A stretch of 64,000 nucleotides of DNA from Candidatus Rokuibacteriota bacterium (GTDB lineage: Bacteria > Methylomirabilota > Methylomirabilia > Rokubacteriales > CSP1-6): positions 16,672 to 80,671 of the forward strand of contig VGLJ01000015.1 of NCBI GenBank assembly GCA_016866775.1. Reading direction: 5' to 3'. Below are positions 44,601-52,066 of this stretch, one piece after another; positions within the stretch are counted from its first letter, which is position 1; each line of letters begins with the position of its first letter. Both the position numbers and the translations under genes were made by a program. Under the pieces are notes generated by a model. It saw only the letters and a list, made by a program, of their open reading frames with translations, was not told the origin of the DNA and did not search any database.

Positions 44601-45201
44601 CGCGGCCGCCGGACCGCGCGTAGAGCGGCTGGTTCGTGGCGAGCAGTGGCACCTGGCGCTCGCGCGCGAGCGCGACGAGGCGCGGGAGATCGCGCTCCTG
44701 GCGGCGGTCGAGATGACGCTGGACCTCGACGAAGCAATTGGAGGCGCCGAAGATGCCGGCGAGGCGGTCGAGCTCGGCCCGCGCGCCGTCGCGATCGCCG
44801 GCCGCGATCGTCGCGGCGAGCGGGCCGCGCGCGCCGCCGGTCAGACACACGAGCCCGCTCGCATGCGCTTCGAGATCGTCCCAGCGCGCGGCCGCTTCGC
44901 CCTTCGGCGCGCGCAGCTTCATCTTCGTGATCAGGCGCGAGAGGTTCTGATAGCCCTCGCGGTCCTCGACGAGCAGCGGCAGGCGCGCGCCGCCGGCGAG
45001 CGTGATCTCGGCTCCGACGAGCGCCTTGATCCCGGCATCGACCGCGGCGCGATGGAGACGAGGCGCGCCGTACACGCCGTCGCGATCGAGCAGCGCGATC
45101 GCACCCATGTCGCACGCGGCCGCCTCCGCGACCAGCGTCTCGGGCAGGTCGGCGCCTTCCAGAAACGAGAACGCGCTCTGCGCGTGCAATTCAACGAACA
45201 T
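41683..45201 (-). CDS. dnaE2: Error-prone DNA polymerase III alpha subunit DnaE2 (ImuC) with a mini-intein
   Basis: The 1172-aa precursor starts MFVELHAQSAFSFLEGADLP (PHP domain). The catalytic acidic motif DIDLDLPSHDRRE is near residue 388 and KVDLLGLRMLSVIQ near 545. A C-terminal OB-fold (VRVAGSVIVRQRPGTAKGF) follows. At residues 734-872 a 139-aa mini-intein interrupts the conserved GFPE/SHASSFALL segment. Without it the mature protein is ~1033 aa, normal for DnaE2. It works with ImuA and ImuB, encoded directly upstream, in SOS mutagenesis. The frame continues upstream through a family A repeat, but MFVELH is the true start. Confidence 0.95.
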   Translation of the reverse strand: MFVELHAQSAFSFLEGADLPETLVAEAAACDMGAIALLDRDGVYGAPRLHRAAVDAGIKALVGAEITLAGGARLPLLVEDREGYQNLSRLITKMKLRAPKGEAAARWDDLEAHASGLVCLTGGARGPLAATIAAGDRDGARAELDRLAGIFGASNCFVEVQRHLDRRQERDLPRLVALARERQVPLLATNQPLYARSGGRALADVFACIREKTDLDHAGTRLAANGERSLKGEKELARLFRDLPDAVAASGELALRLAFTLKDLGYRFPEFPLPPGTTPQGYLAMLVDQGVRRRYGERGDLAQRARRQVQHELEIIARLDLAGYFLIVWDIVEFCRTHDILAQGRGSAANSAVCYALGITAVDPVKMELLFERFLSEARGEWPDIDLDLPSHDRREIVIQYLYRRYGRLGAGMTANVITYRGRSAAREIGKALGLPAEMQDRLAKLVANWGYQDPEEILTRHLPEAGCDPRHPRIRKFAALWTRVLDLPRHLGQHSGGMVIAADRLDDVVPLEPATMPGRVVIQWDKDDCAALGIVKVDLLGLRMLSVIQESIEMVQERGGEVDLAHLPENDPDVYKMLQAADTVGIFQVESRAQMATLPRIHPEHFYDLVVQVAIIRPGPIVGDMVHPYIRRRRGREAVSYPHPSLEPILARTLGVPLFQEQLLRMAMAAAGFTGTEAEELRRALGFKRSEQRMKDVETKLRAGMARQGIRGDAAEQIVHAITAFALYGFPECVVGETEVVDAGTGLRVRIDDVVAGRVALERTLACGADRHFRPRQVLRATASGRRLVHRLRTAHGRTLLATAEHPLLTTQGWRALASLQPGDAVAASGGGARAVWDGVVSVEPIGVRETYDLEVEDDHNFLANDLVVHNSHASSFALLAYASAYLKVHHPAEFYAALLNNQPMGFYHASTIVTDARRHGMRVLPVDVTRSAWLTRPTGPRAVRLGLRCVKGLRERAALALLAARAVRPFTSAADVGRRAALARDELATLASIGAFAALGGTRRAMLWSVTRVDPGPLAPLDEDPRPSPLAEMHAEERLVADYTGTGVTVGPHPMALRRATLAAAGVTRAIDLARGTSDTRVRVAGSVIVRQRPGTAKGFVFLSLEDETGIANVIVTPGLFARARWALVAEPFLLVEGILHMQDGVVSVRAQRVQPLARPASVVPSHDFG
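42586..43002 (-). other. Mini-intein in DnaE2 (139 aa, no homing endonuclease)
   Basis: Block A is CVVGETEVV with Cys1. Block B is GRTLLATAEHPLLTTQGW (T-x-x-H). Block F is YDLEVEDDHNFLANDLVVHN, which ends in His138-Asn139. The next residue is Ser (SHASSFALL). No LAGLIDADG or HNH domain is present. The Hint fold is complete, so self-splicing by cysteine-initiated N-S shift and Asn cyclisation is expected. The site is four residues downstream of the cyanobacterial split-DnaE site. Confidence 0.92.
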
Positions 45202-45280
45202 CGGCACTCGCGGAGGGCGCGGATTCACTCCGCGCCCGGAGCGCAGGGGGGCTTGGGGGGTGCGTCTCGCACCCCCCAAT
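45201..45280 (+). repeat. Palindromic repeat family A, copy 4 (between imuB and dnaE2)
   Basis: TCGGCACTCGCGGAGGGCGC, with hairpins GGGCGCGGATTCACTCCGCGCCC and TTGGGGGGTGCGTCTCGCACCCCCCAA. It fills the gap between the imuB stop and the dnaE2 start exactly. The ribosome-binding region of dnaE2 must therefore lie in the repeat (minus-strand GAGTGCCG before ATG; no good SD). Confidence 0.9.
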
Positions 45281-46782
45281 CAATCGTAGACCCCGTCGAG
45301 GAACCACTGGCCGGTGCGGAGGTCGAGCGCGATGCGGCAGAGGGTGCCGTCCGACAGCGCGACGTCCCACTCGTCGCGCGCCCAGCCGTCGACGTCCCAC
45401 CAGTCGCCGGACAGCCGCCACGGCCCCGCCGACGTCATCACGCGGTAGCGCGCGCCGTTCCAGCGGACCGCAAACGGCGCCTCGTCGCTCCATTCCACTT
45501 CGATGGCGCGTGGGGGGCGGAGGCGTCGCAGCGCGAGCGTGTCTCCATTCACGTCGCCAGTCAGCGCGCGCGCGGTCGAGCGCCCGCGCGCTCCCGCGAC
45601 GGCGCCGGGATCGAAACGCGTCAGCGTCACTGCGTCCGGGCGGTGCGAGTCCACGAGCTGCGGGGCGCCCACCGACGCGGGGCCGACCAGCGCGGCGAGC
45701 CTGGTCAGCACGGTGGCCAGGTCGCGGATCGCGGGCATCGTCGGCTGCCAGAGGCCGCCCTGACCCGCCACGACGCGCACCGGTTGGGCGGTCACCGCGA
45801 CGCCGACGACGGCGGCCGTCGGCGGATGCGCCTCGAGATCGAGGCGGACGAGTGTCCACATCGCGCGCGCGTCGCCGAGCGGGTGCGCGAGCGGCACGCG
45901 CCGCTGGTGGTGCTCGCCCGACACCAGGCGGAGGTCGACGTCGAGGACGTCCGCCGCGAGATGCCCGGCGGCGAGTCGCGCGCACAGCCGCTCGAGCACC
46001 GGCGTCAGCATCGCGGCCAGCGCGTCGAGGGTGTCGATCTCCCAGTCGACGCCCTGCGCCTCCTGATAGAACGGCGGCGGCGTGTACGCGTGGAACGGCT
46101 CGCGGTCGAGCCCGCACGCGAGGTCGTGCAGCCGCAGGCCCGTCGCGCCGAGCCGGGCGACGAGCCCGTCGCGCGGCAACGCGGCGAGCTCGCCGAGCGT
46201 CCGGACACCCCAGCGCGCGAGCGTGGCGGCGGTCTCCGCGTCCAGCTCGAGCAGCGCGACCGACGCGCCCGCGAGCATCTCGCGCTCGCGCCCGGCGTCG
46301 ATGACCGTCACCGCGCGGCCCAGCCGCGCGGCGACGCGCGCCGCCGCGCGGCTCTCGGCGAGGCCGACGGTGACGGTGAAGCCCACGGCCCGCGCCTCCC
46401 GGACGAGGCGACGGCCGACCGCGGTCGCGTCGCCGATCAGCTTCTCGAGCCCGCTCGCGTCGACGTGCACCACGCCGGGCCCCGCGTCCTCGATCCGGGG
46501 CGAGACGGCGAGCGCGGCGTCGAGCAGCGCGTGGCACGCGGCAGCGGCCACCTCGTCGGCGCACGTGCGGCTCGTGAGCTCCGGGCAGCGCGCTCGCGCT
46601 TCGGCCTCGGTCATCGGCGGATGGACACCGAGCACGCGCGCCGGCGCGTTGACTTCCACCACCCGCGTCGCCGGCGCGGTGCCCGTCACCACGATCAGCG
46701 GCCGCTCGCGGAGCCCGGGCTCCACGCGCTCGACGGCGGCGGCGAGGAAATACGGGACGACCACGCACGCGAACGCGCTCAT
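45280..46782 (-). CDS. imuB: ImuB, Y-family polymerase-like mutasome subunit
   Basis: A 500-aa protein of the DinB/Y-family fold. It starts MSAFACVVVPYFLAAAVERV, where active polymerases have D-x-D/Y motifs, so the catalytic acids are missing as in other ImuB proteins. The helix-hairpin-helix part is LARWGVRTLGELAALPRDGL near residue 190. The C-terminus (GTLCRIALDLRTGQWFLDGV) is the ImuB-type tail. It bridges ImuA, the sliding clamp and DnaE2. The ATG overlaps the imuA stop (ATGA), and the stop is at the border of a family A repeat. Confidence 0.92.
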   Translation of the reverse strand: MSAFACVVVPYFLAAAVERVEPGLRERPLIVVTGTAPATRVVEVNAPARVLGVHPPMTEAEARARCPELTSRTCADEVAAAACHALLDAALAVSPRIEDAGPGVVHVDASGLEKLIGDATAVGRRLVREARAVGFTVTVGLAESRAAARVAARLGRAVTVIDAGREREMLAGASVALLELDAETAATLARWGVRTLGELAALPRDGLVARLGATGLRLHDLACGLDREPFHAYTPPPFYQEAQGVDWEIDTLDALAAMLTPVLERLCARLAAGHLAADVLDVDLRLVSGEHHQRRVPLAHPLGDARAMWTLVRLDLEAHPPTAAVVGVAVTAQPVRVVAGQGGLWQPTMPAIRDLATVLTRLAALVGPASVGAPQLVDSHRPDAVTLTRFDPGAVAGARGRSTARALTGDVNGDTLALRRLRPPRAIEVEWSDEAPFAVRWNGARYRVMTSAGPWRLSGDWWDVDGWARDEWDVALSDGTLCRIALDLRTGQWFLDGVYD

Positions 46783-47363
46783 GCGCCTCGGCCGTCGCTC
46801 ACCTCGCACCACCACTCCATGTCCAGCGGGGCCGAGGGCGGAGCGCTGCGCGCGCGGACGACCGAGACGCGCGCGCGAAGACGCGCCAGACGGGTGGCGG
46901 CACGCGCGGGGCCGGTCCAGTCGACGCCCGTCTGAACGGTCTCCACCGCGAGCGCGGCGCCCGCCCCGGCGATGCGGCGCGACGAGAGCACGACCAGCGC
47001 GACTTGCGAGCGCCGGACCGCGAGCCGCAAGCGGAACGCGGCCGCAAGCGACAGGCACGGCGCAAGCTCGCCGAAATCCACGGCGACGACCGCGAAGCCG
47101 GGGCAGCGCGCGAGCAGATCGGCGGCGCGCAGCGCGAGATCGCGGCGCCGGCCGCAGCGCACCCACAAGAGCCGCGCGAGATCGACGCCCGCGCGGCCGG
47201 CGCCGGCGGCGTCGAACGCGTCGTCGGCATCGACGAGCGCGGCGGCCGCACCGCCACGCGTCGCGCGGCGCAGGGCCCCGATGAGCAAGCTCGTGCGGCC
47301 TGATGACAGTCGACCGGCGATCTCTGTGATTTCGCCTGCGCGCCCCAGCGTTCGCACGCCCAT
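46779..47363 (-). CDS. imuA: ImuA, RecA-like mutasome accessory protein
   Basis: A 194-aa RecA-like P-loop relative, MGVRTLGRAGEITEIAGRLS, then SGRTSLLIGALRRAT where RecA has its Walker A. VAVDFGELAPCLSLAAAFRL and a strand VALVVLSSRRIAG follow. The P-loop is degenerate, as usual for ImuA. It is the first gene of the imuA-imuB-dnaE2 SOS cassette and overlaps imuB by 4 bp. A possible operator lies 7 bp upstream of the start. Confidence 0.85.
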   Translation of the reverse strand: MGVRTLGRAGEITEIAGRLSSGRTSLLIGALRRATRGGAAAALVDADDAFDAAGAGRAGVDLARLLWVRCGRRRDLALRAADLLARCPGFAVVAVDFGELAPCLSLAAAFRLRLAVRRSQVALVVLSSRRIAGAGAALAVETVQTGVDWTGPARAATRLARLRARVSVVRARSAPPSAPLDMEWWCEVSDGRGA

Positions 47364-47369
47364 GCGGTC

Positions 47370-47386
47370 AAACTAGTCAGATGTTT
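47370..47386. promoter_or_regulatory. Candidate LexA-type operator upstream of imuA
   Basis: AAACTAGTCAGATGTTT is an imperfect palindrome (AAAC-N9-GTTT) 7 bp upstream of the imuA start, in an AT-rich spot. ImuABC cassettes are normally LexA-repressed. The LexA motif of this lineage is not known to me, so the assignment is by position and symmetry only. Confidence 0.35.
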
Positions 47387-47497
47387 AGTATCGCGCAAGA
47401 CCGAGATCTTGGGCCCAGGACGGCGGGGGCCCCCATGGGAAGGGCATGCAGCGCTTTTACGAACGTATACCCACTGGCCTCGGCGTTGCACCCTGAA

Positions 47498-47669
47498 GGA
47501 CAAGGGCCACGAGCCGGGCGTCGTCGACGGCAAGATGGGCCCGAAGACGATGGCCGCGCTCCGCGACTTCCAGAAGACGCAGGGCATGGAAGCGACGGGC
47601 CTTCTCGACGACAAGACCGTCCAGGCGCTCGGCATGGACGGCGCGAAGATCAACAGCGCGGGCTCTTGA
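47498..47669 (+). pseudogene. Peptidoglycan-binding domain fragment
   Basis: The frame reads LKDKGHEPGVVDGKMGPKTM, then AALRDFQKTQGMEATGLLDD and KTVQALGMDGAKINSAGS. This is the central and end part of a PG_binding_1 domain, as in small soil-bacterial proteins with that repeat. The expected beginning (a signal peptide and VRxAQxAL) is missing, and the sequence upstream is unrelated. Most likely a 5'-truncated remnant. Confidence 0.65.
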
Positions 47670-47680
47670 CGCCGCGACCG

Positions 47681-47774
47681 CTACGCGAGGCGACGCCGCA
47701 CGCCAGCGCCTCGATCATCGCGAGCCCGAACGGCTCCGGCCAGTCGGTCGGGAACAGAAGACAGAGCGTCTGGC
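47681..47774 (-). pseudogene. Glycosyltransferase group 1 (GT4) fragment
   Basis: The minus strand reads LCLLFPTDWPEPFGLAMIEA followed by LACGVAS. This is the E-x7-E nucleotide-sugar motif region of GT4 glycosyltransferases. Only ~30 codons survive, between a peptidoglycan-binding fragment and a truncated phospholipase D gene. Confidence 0.7.
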
Positions 47775-47798
47775 ACGACCCTCGCAGACTGAGAAGCC

Positions 47799-48770
47799 AT
47801 GAGGCGGCCGCGTCCGCTCGCCGAGCGCTGCCGCGCGGGCGTGGGCGTCAACGTCCTGCTCGACGCCTTCGGGTCGATGGGCATTCCCGGCGACTACGTC
47901 GACCACAGGCGCGACTCCGGGTGCCACGTCGCCTGGTTCCGGCCGCTCCACCGCCTCTGGCCGGGCGGCAAGTTCGCCAACCGCAATCACCGCCGCTCAC
48001 TGGTCGTGGACGGGCGCGCGGCGATCACCGGCGGCTCCGGCGTGAGCCGCAAGTGGATGGGCAACGGGCGGGTCGCGGACCACTGGCGCGACACGGACAT
48101 CCGCGTCGAAGGGCCGGCGGTCAGCTACGTCCAGGGCTCGTTCGCCGAGACCTGGCTCGAGGCGACCGGGATGGTGCTCGGCGGCGAGGAGTACTTCCCG
48201 ACGACGCTCACCCCGCGGGGCCAGGCGCACGTCCAGGTGGTGCGCAGCTCGCCCGCGAGCGGCGACTTCGCGATCTACACGGCCTTCCTGCTGGCGATCG
48301 CCTCCGCGCGGAAGTCGATCCTCGTGACGAATCCGTACTTCGTCCTCGACGAGAAGATGACCGAGGCGCTGCTCGACGCGCACACGAACGGCGCGAAGGT
48401 GACCGTGCTGGTGCCGGGGAAGATCGATCACAACCTCGTCAGGACGGCGAGCCGCGCGGAGTTCGGACGGCTGCTGAAGGCGGGGATCGAGATCTACGAG
48501 TACCGCGCGGCGCTGCTGCACGCGAAGACGATGGCGATCGACGGCGTGTGGTCGATGATCGGCAGCACGAATCTCGACAACGCCTCGTTCGCGCTCAACG
48601 ACGAGCTGAACGTCATCGTCTACAACCGCGAGGTCGCGCAGCGGCTCGAGCGGATCTTCGTGGAGGATCTCAAGCACGCGAAGCAGGTGACGTTCGAAGC
48701 GTGGTCCAGGCGCGGTCTGAAAGAACGGTTGATCGAGCTGATCGCGCTTCCGATCCGCGATCTTCTCTAG
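47799..48770 (+). pseudogene. Cardiolipin synthase / phospholipase D-like gene, 5'-truncated
   Basis: The open frame encodes ~323 aa. Homology-like sequence starts abruptly at AERCRAGVGVNVLLDAFGSM, inside the first PLD domain. The first HKD site is NHRRSLVVDGRAAITGGSG (H-x-R in place of H-x-K). The second, LLHAKTMAIDGVWSMIGSTN, is intact. Cardiolipin synthases normally have ~80 or more extra residues in front, including the first strands and membrane helices. The ATG at 47799 has no SD. It may be non-functional or make a truncated protein. Confidence 0.7.
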
Positions 48771-48771
48771 A

Positions 48772-48850
48772 GATGGGGGGGTGCGAGGCGCACCCCCCAA
48801 GCCCCCCACGCTCCGGGCGCGGAGTGAATCCGCGCCCGACGCGACTGCCG
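48772..48850 (-). repeat. Palindromic repeat family A, copy 5
   Basis: Inverted relative to copies 1-4: TGGGGGGGTGCGAGGCGCAC, CCCCCCAAGCCCCCCACGCT, and GGGCGCGGAGTGAATCCGCGCCC. It lies between the convergent ends of the PLD-like gene and the GlsB-like gene. Confidence 0.88.
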
Positions 48851-48863
48851 TGTGACCGGTGTC

Positions 48864-49118
48864 TCAGACTCGCCGGCCGGGCATCACCAGGCGATAGAGG
48901 CCGAGGATGATGACGGCGCCGACGACGGCCATGATGAAGCCCGCCGGCTCGCCCTCGCGATAGAGGCCCATCATCCGTCCGACCCAGCCTCCGAGCATCG
49001 CACCGACGACGCCGAGGATGATCGTGAGGAAGATGCCGCCGGGATCGTTCCCCGGCATGATGAGCTTCGCCACGATGCCGACGACCAGCCCGAACACGAT
49101 CCAGAGCAGGAGGTCCAT
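48864..49118 (-). CDS. GlsB/YeaQ/YmgE-family small membrane protein
   Basis: An 84-aa protein with three hydrophobic helices and Gly zippers: LLLWIVFGLVVGIVAKLIMP, GGIFLTIILGVVGAMLGGWV and AGFIMAVVGAVIILGLYRLV. This is the YeaQ/YmgE ('transglycosylase-associated') family, stress-linked inner-membrane proteins of unknown mechanism. The SD (AAAGGAGT) lies inside one arm of a strong inverted repeat upstream of the ATG, which suggests translation control. Confidence 0.87.
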   Translation of the reverse strand: MDLLLWIVFGLVVGIVAKLIMPGNDPGGIFLTIILGVVGAMLGGWVGRMMGLYREGEPAGFIMAVVGAVIILGLYRLVMPGRRV

Positions 49119-49119
49119 C

Positions 49120-49179
49120 GTGCACTCCTTTCGCCGGACGCATGCATGCCATGGCCCGCGTCACGGGCGAAAGGTGCAC
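49120..49179 (-). promoter_or_regulatory. SD-sequestering hairpin in the GlsB-like gene leader
   Basis: In the minus-strand transcript GTGCACCTTTCGCC (from 49166-49179) pairs with GGCGAAAGGAGTGCAC (from 49120-49134), with a ~30-nt loop. The second arm contains the Shine-Dalgarno AAGGAG and ends 1 nt before the ATG. Folding would hide the ribosome-binding site, as in RNA thermometers or other riboregulators. Confidence 0.55.
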
Positions 49180-49209
49180 GGCGAATGCCATGCACTCGAC
49201 GTGTAGAAC

Positions 49210-49398
49210 CTACTCCTTGGGATCGTTCCAGTGCGCGACGACGCGCGTCGCGCCGATGGCGGTGAGGCCGATCAGGGGCACGCAGAGGATCCCGGGCAGC
49301 AGCGCTTCCTCGAAGGGCAGCGTCGTCGCGGCTTTGAACACTTCCACGCCCACGACGTTGCAGACCACGAAGAACGCCACCCACGACCACAAGCGCAT
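49210..49398 (-). CDS. Small two-helix membrane protein
   Basis: A 62-aa hydrophobic protein, MRLWSWVAFFVVCNVVGVEV, with a second helix ALLPGILCVPLIGLTAIGAT and a hydrophilic tail VVAHWNDPKE. I do not recognise the family. The coding frame has the expected membrane-protein pattern, and no competing frame is better. It lies on the same strand as and upstream of the GlsB-like gene. Confidence 0.55.
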   Translation of the reverse strand: MRLWSWVAFFVVCNVVGVEVFKAATTLPFEEALLPGILCVPLIGLTAIGATRVVAHWNDPKE

Positions 49399-49440
49399 CG
49401 TCGTTCCGCCTCCCGGATATTCTGGGCTGAGAACCTGCAG

Positions 49441-49608
49441 ATGCTACGAACCGGGTTGTGCCCGCACCATCACTGCGTCTACGGCGACGACTGGGCCGTG
49501 GCGAACCGCATCATGTGCGACTTCTTCCATCGCAAGAAGGTCCCGCCGCGTCTGGCGCAGGGTGATCGCGACGACGACTTCTGGGCGCACACGGGAGAAG
49601 CGGCCTAG
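49441..49608 (+). CDS. Small His/Cys-containing protein, hypothetical
   Basis: A 55-aa open frame, MLRTGLCPHHHCVYGDDWAV, then ANRIMCDFFHRKKVPPRLAQ, ending in a polar tail. The clustered Cys and His (CPHHHC) could bind a metal. There is no Shine-Dalgarno. The stop overlaps that of the convergent radical SAM gene by 3 bp. It could be spurious. Confidence 0.4.
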   Translation: MLRTGLCPHHHCVYGDDWAVANRIMCDFFHRKKVPPRLAQGDRDDDFWAHTGEAA

Positions 49609-51200
49609 ACGGCGGCTTCGGTCGTCGCCGGCGCGACAGCCGTCGGCGCGTAGAAGGACGACTCGCCCGCTCCGCGAAGACAGTCGCGGGTGAACTCGAT
49701 CAGGTGGTGGCTCACCATCGCGATGTGGATGAGCTGCTCGACCTTCCCGGCGCGCAGGGCCGGCTTCGCCATCGCCCAGAAGGTCCGGCGGTAGTCCCCG
49801 CGGATCCCGATTCTCCAGACGATCCGCGCGAGGATCCCGAGGCCCATCCAGACGTTCCCCCACGACTCGCGCCGCTCGTTGCGCGGGTAATCGAAGCGAT
49901 GCGGGAACGTGTGCGCCTGCTGGTGTGCGTACCGCGCGTAGACCGCGGCGGGCTCGTACGCGGCCGCGATGCACCGGCGCCACATGCCGAGGACGGTCTC
50001 GTACGGCAGCAGGAAGTCCACGTTCGATTCGCGGCCGGTGTCCGCGACGAGGCGCCCCGCGGCTTCGAGCCGGCTCCAGAGCGGCGTCTTCGGCAGCGCG
50101 TAGAGGACGTTGATCGTGAGGACGGGAATGCCCGACGCGCCGATGAACGCGATGATCCGGTCCGCGGTGCCCGCGTCGTCGGTGTCGAGCCCGAGGATGA
50201 TGCCCGACACCACCTCCATGCCGTACGCGTTGATGCGCGCGACCGCGTCGACCAGCGGGAGGCGGAGGTTCTGGTCCTTCGACATCGCGCGCAGCGCGTG
50301 CGGCTCCGGCGTCTCGATGCCGCAGAACACCGTGATGAAGCCGGCCTCGCGCATCTGCGCGAGCAGCCGCTCGTTCTTCGCGATGTTGAGCGTTGCCTCG
50401 CAGGCGAACCGCAGCGGGTACCGGTTGCGCCGCTGCCACTCGACGAGGTGGGGCAGGAGCTCGTGGGCGGCCTTCTGGTTGCCGATGAAGTTGTCGTCGA
50501 CGAAGTAGACCGACGTGGCGCCGGCGGCGGCGATCACGTCGAGCTCCTCGAGGATCTGCGCGGCGGTCTTGAGCCGCGGGTTCCGGCCGTAGAGCGCGGG
50601 GATGTCGCAGAACTCGCACGCGTAGGGACAGCCGCTCGAGAACTGGATGTTCGCGATGAAGTACTCGCGGATCCGGATCAGCTCGTAGGCGGGCCGCGGG
50701 AAGTCCGCGAGGTCGAGCCGACGCTTGGTCTCGAAGCGGAGCTGGCGCGGCGGACGGCCGGCGTGCCGGTCGAGATACTCGATGACGTGGTCGGTGCCGT
50801 CGCCGAGCTCGCCCACGTGGAGGACGTCGGCGTCGGGATAGCACTCGGGACAGCCGGAGACCGACGGGCCGCCGACGACGACGGGCCGCCCGAAGGCGTG
50901 CGCGCGCCGCACGATGTCGTGAATGCGCGGGCGCTGGATGTGCATGCCGGACGTGAGCACCGCGTCGGCCCAGCGGAAGTCCGCGTCCGTCGCACGGCGC
51001 GAGTTCTCGTCGACGAAGCGCACCTCCCACGACGCCGGCAGGTACGCGGCCACGGCGAGGAGGCCTTGCGGCGGCATGAACGCGGTGACGCGACCGCCGA
51101 ACAACGGATACGAATGCTGGAACGTCCCGAAGGACTTGGCGTACTCGGGAAAGACGCAGAGGATTCGCCTGGAGGTGCCGGGCGTGTACGGAGTGCGCAT
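49605..51200 (-). CDS. B12-binding radical SAM protein (HpnP-like, DUF4070 type)
   Basis: A 531-aa enzyme. An N-terminal cobalamin-binding-like Rossmann domain (ILCVFPEYAKSFGTFQHSYP, VVVGGPSVSGCPECYPDADV) is followed by a radical SAM core with the cluster motif SSGCPYACEFCDIPALYG (CxxxCxxC). The C-terminal ~170 residues (GMWRRCIAAAYEPAAVYARY and beyond) are of the DUF4070 type. This architecture is that of hopanoid C-2 methylase HpnP and close relatives, which methylate unactivated carbons. Hopanoid genes are not nearby, so the substrate stays open. Confidence 0.82.
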   Translation of the reverse strand: MRTPYTPGTSRRILCVFPEYAKSFGTFQHSYPLFGGRVTAFMPPQGLLAVAAYLPASWEVRFVDENSRRATDADFRWADAVLTSGMHIQRPRIHDIVRRAHAFGRPVVVGGPSVSGCPECYPDADVLHVGELGDGTDHVIEYLDRHAGRPPRQLRFETKRRLDLADFPRPAYELIRIREYFIANIQFSSGCPYACEFCDIPALYGRNPRLKTAAQILEELDVIAAAGATSVYFVDDNFIGNQKAAHELLPHLVEWQRRNRYPLRFACEATLNIAKNERLLAQMREAGFITVFCGIETPEPHALRAMSKDQNLRLPLVDAVARINAYGMEVVSGIILGLDTDDAGTADRIIAFIGASGIPVLTINVLYALPKTPLWSRLEAAGRLVADTGRESNVDFLLPYETVLGMWRRCIAAAYEPAAVYARYAHQQAHTFPHRFDYPRNERRESWGNVWMGLGILARIVWRIGIRGDYRRTFWAMAKPALRAGKVEQLIHIAMVSHHLIEFTRDCLRGAGESSFYAPTAVAPATTEAAV

Positions 51201-51276
51201 GGGCGGCTGCTCGGCAGTGTAACCCCTGGGCTAGAATCCCGCACGGGAGTGTCCGCACTCCCCCCGGGAGGATTCG

Positions 51277-52044
51277 ATGAACGCGAACATGGTGAAGGCC
51301 ATCATCACGGGCGGCGCGTCCGGCCTCGGGCGCGCGACCGCGGCCCGTCTCGTCGCGGGCGGCGCGCGCGTCGCGCTGCTCGATCGTCGGGCGTCGGCCG
51401 GTGCGGACGTCGCGAAGGAGCTCGGCGCGCGCGCCGCGTTCACGCCGGGCGACGTCACGAGCGGCGATGAGGTCGCGGCGGCCGTCACGAACGCGCGCGA
51501 GCACCTCGGCGGGGTCAACGTGCTCGTCAACTGCGCGGGCATCGGCACCGCCATGAAGACGTTCGGCCGGGGCGGCCCGGCCAAGCTCGAGGAGTTCACG
51601 CGCGTCATCCAGGTCAACCTCATCGGCACGTTCAACTGCATCCGGCTCGTCGCCGCGGAGATGGCGAAGGAGTCGCCGGGCGAGCACGGCGAGCGCGGCG
51701 TCGTCATCAACACCGCGTCGGTGGCGGCCTTCGACGGTCAGATCGGCCAGGCCGCGTACTCGGCGTCGAAGGGCGGCATCGTCGGGATGACGCTCCCCGT
51801 CGCGCGCGATCTGGCGGAGCTCGGCATCCGCGTGGTCACGATCGCGCCCGGGATCTTCGAGACCCCGCTGCTCGGCACGCTCCCGGAGTCCGTGCGCGCG
51901 TCGCTCGCCAAGCAGGTGCCGTTCCCCCAGCGGCTCGGGCGGCCGGAGGAGTACGCGGCGCTCGCGCTCCACATCATCGAGAACCAGATGCTGAACGGGG
52001 AAACGATCCGCCTGGACGGCGCGATTCGGATGCAGCCCCGCTGA
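51277..52044 (+). CDS. Short-chain dehydrogenase (3-hydroxyacyl-CoA dehydrogenase type II-like)
   Basis: A 255-aa SDR. The cofactor motif is [20 protein letters not shown]. The active-site Ser is in [14 protein letters not shown] and [11 protein letters not shown] carries Tyr and Lys. The end sequence [20 protein letters not shown] and the overall pattern match type II 3-hydroxyacyl-CoA dehydrogenases (HSD17B10 group), which act in fatty acid or isoleucine degradation. A good ribosome-binding site (CGGGAGGATTCG) precedes the ATG. A possible -10 (TAGAAT) lies at 51232. Confidence 0.87.
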   Translation: MNANMVKAIITGGASGLGRATAARLVAGGARVALLDRRASAGADVAKELGARAAFTPGDVTSGDEVAAAVTNAREHLGGVNVLVNCAGIGTAMKTFGRGGPAKLEEFTRVIQVNLIGTFNCIRLVAAEMAKESPGEHGERGVVINTASVAAFDGQIGQAAYSASKGGIVGMTLPVARDLAELGIRVVTIAPGIFETPLLGTLPESVRASLAKQVPFPQRLGRPEEYAALALHIIENQMLNGETIRLDGAIRMQPR

Positions 52045-52066
52045 GCGTGTCGTCGCTCGGGCGACG

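Noticed and set aside
43000..45115. Long alternative minus-strand frame within dnaE2
   Set aside because: It is a shadow frame; the dnaE2 frame carries the PHP and polymerase motifs.
51201..51240. A seventh family A repeat copy (CTCGGCAGT) upstream of the SDR gene
   Set aside because: Only the first ~9 bp match; no hairpins follow.
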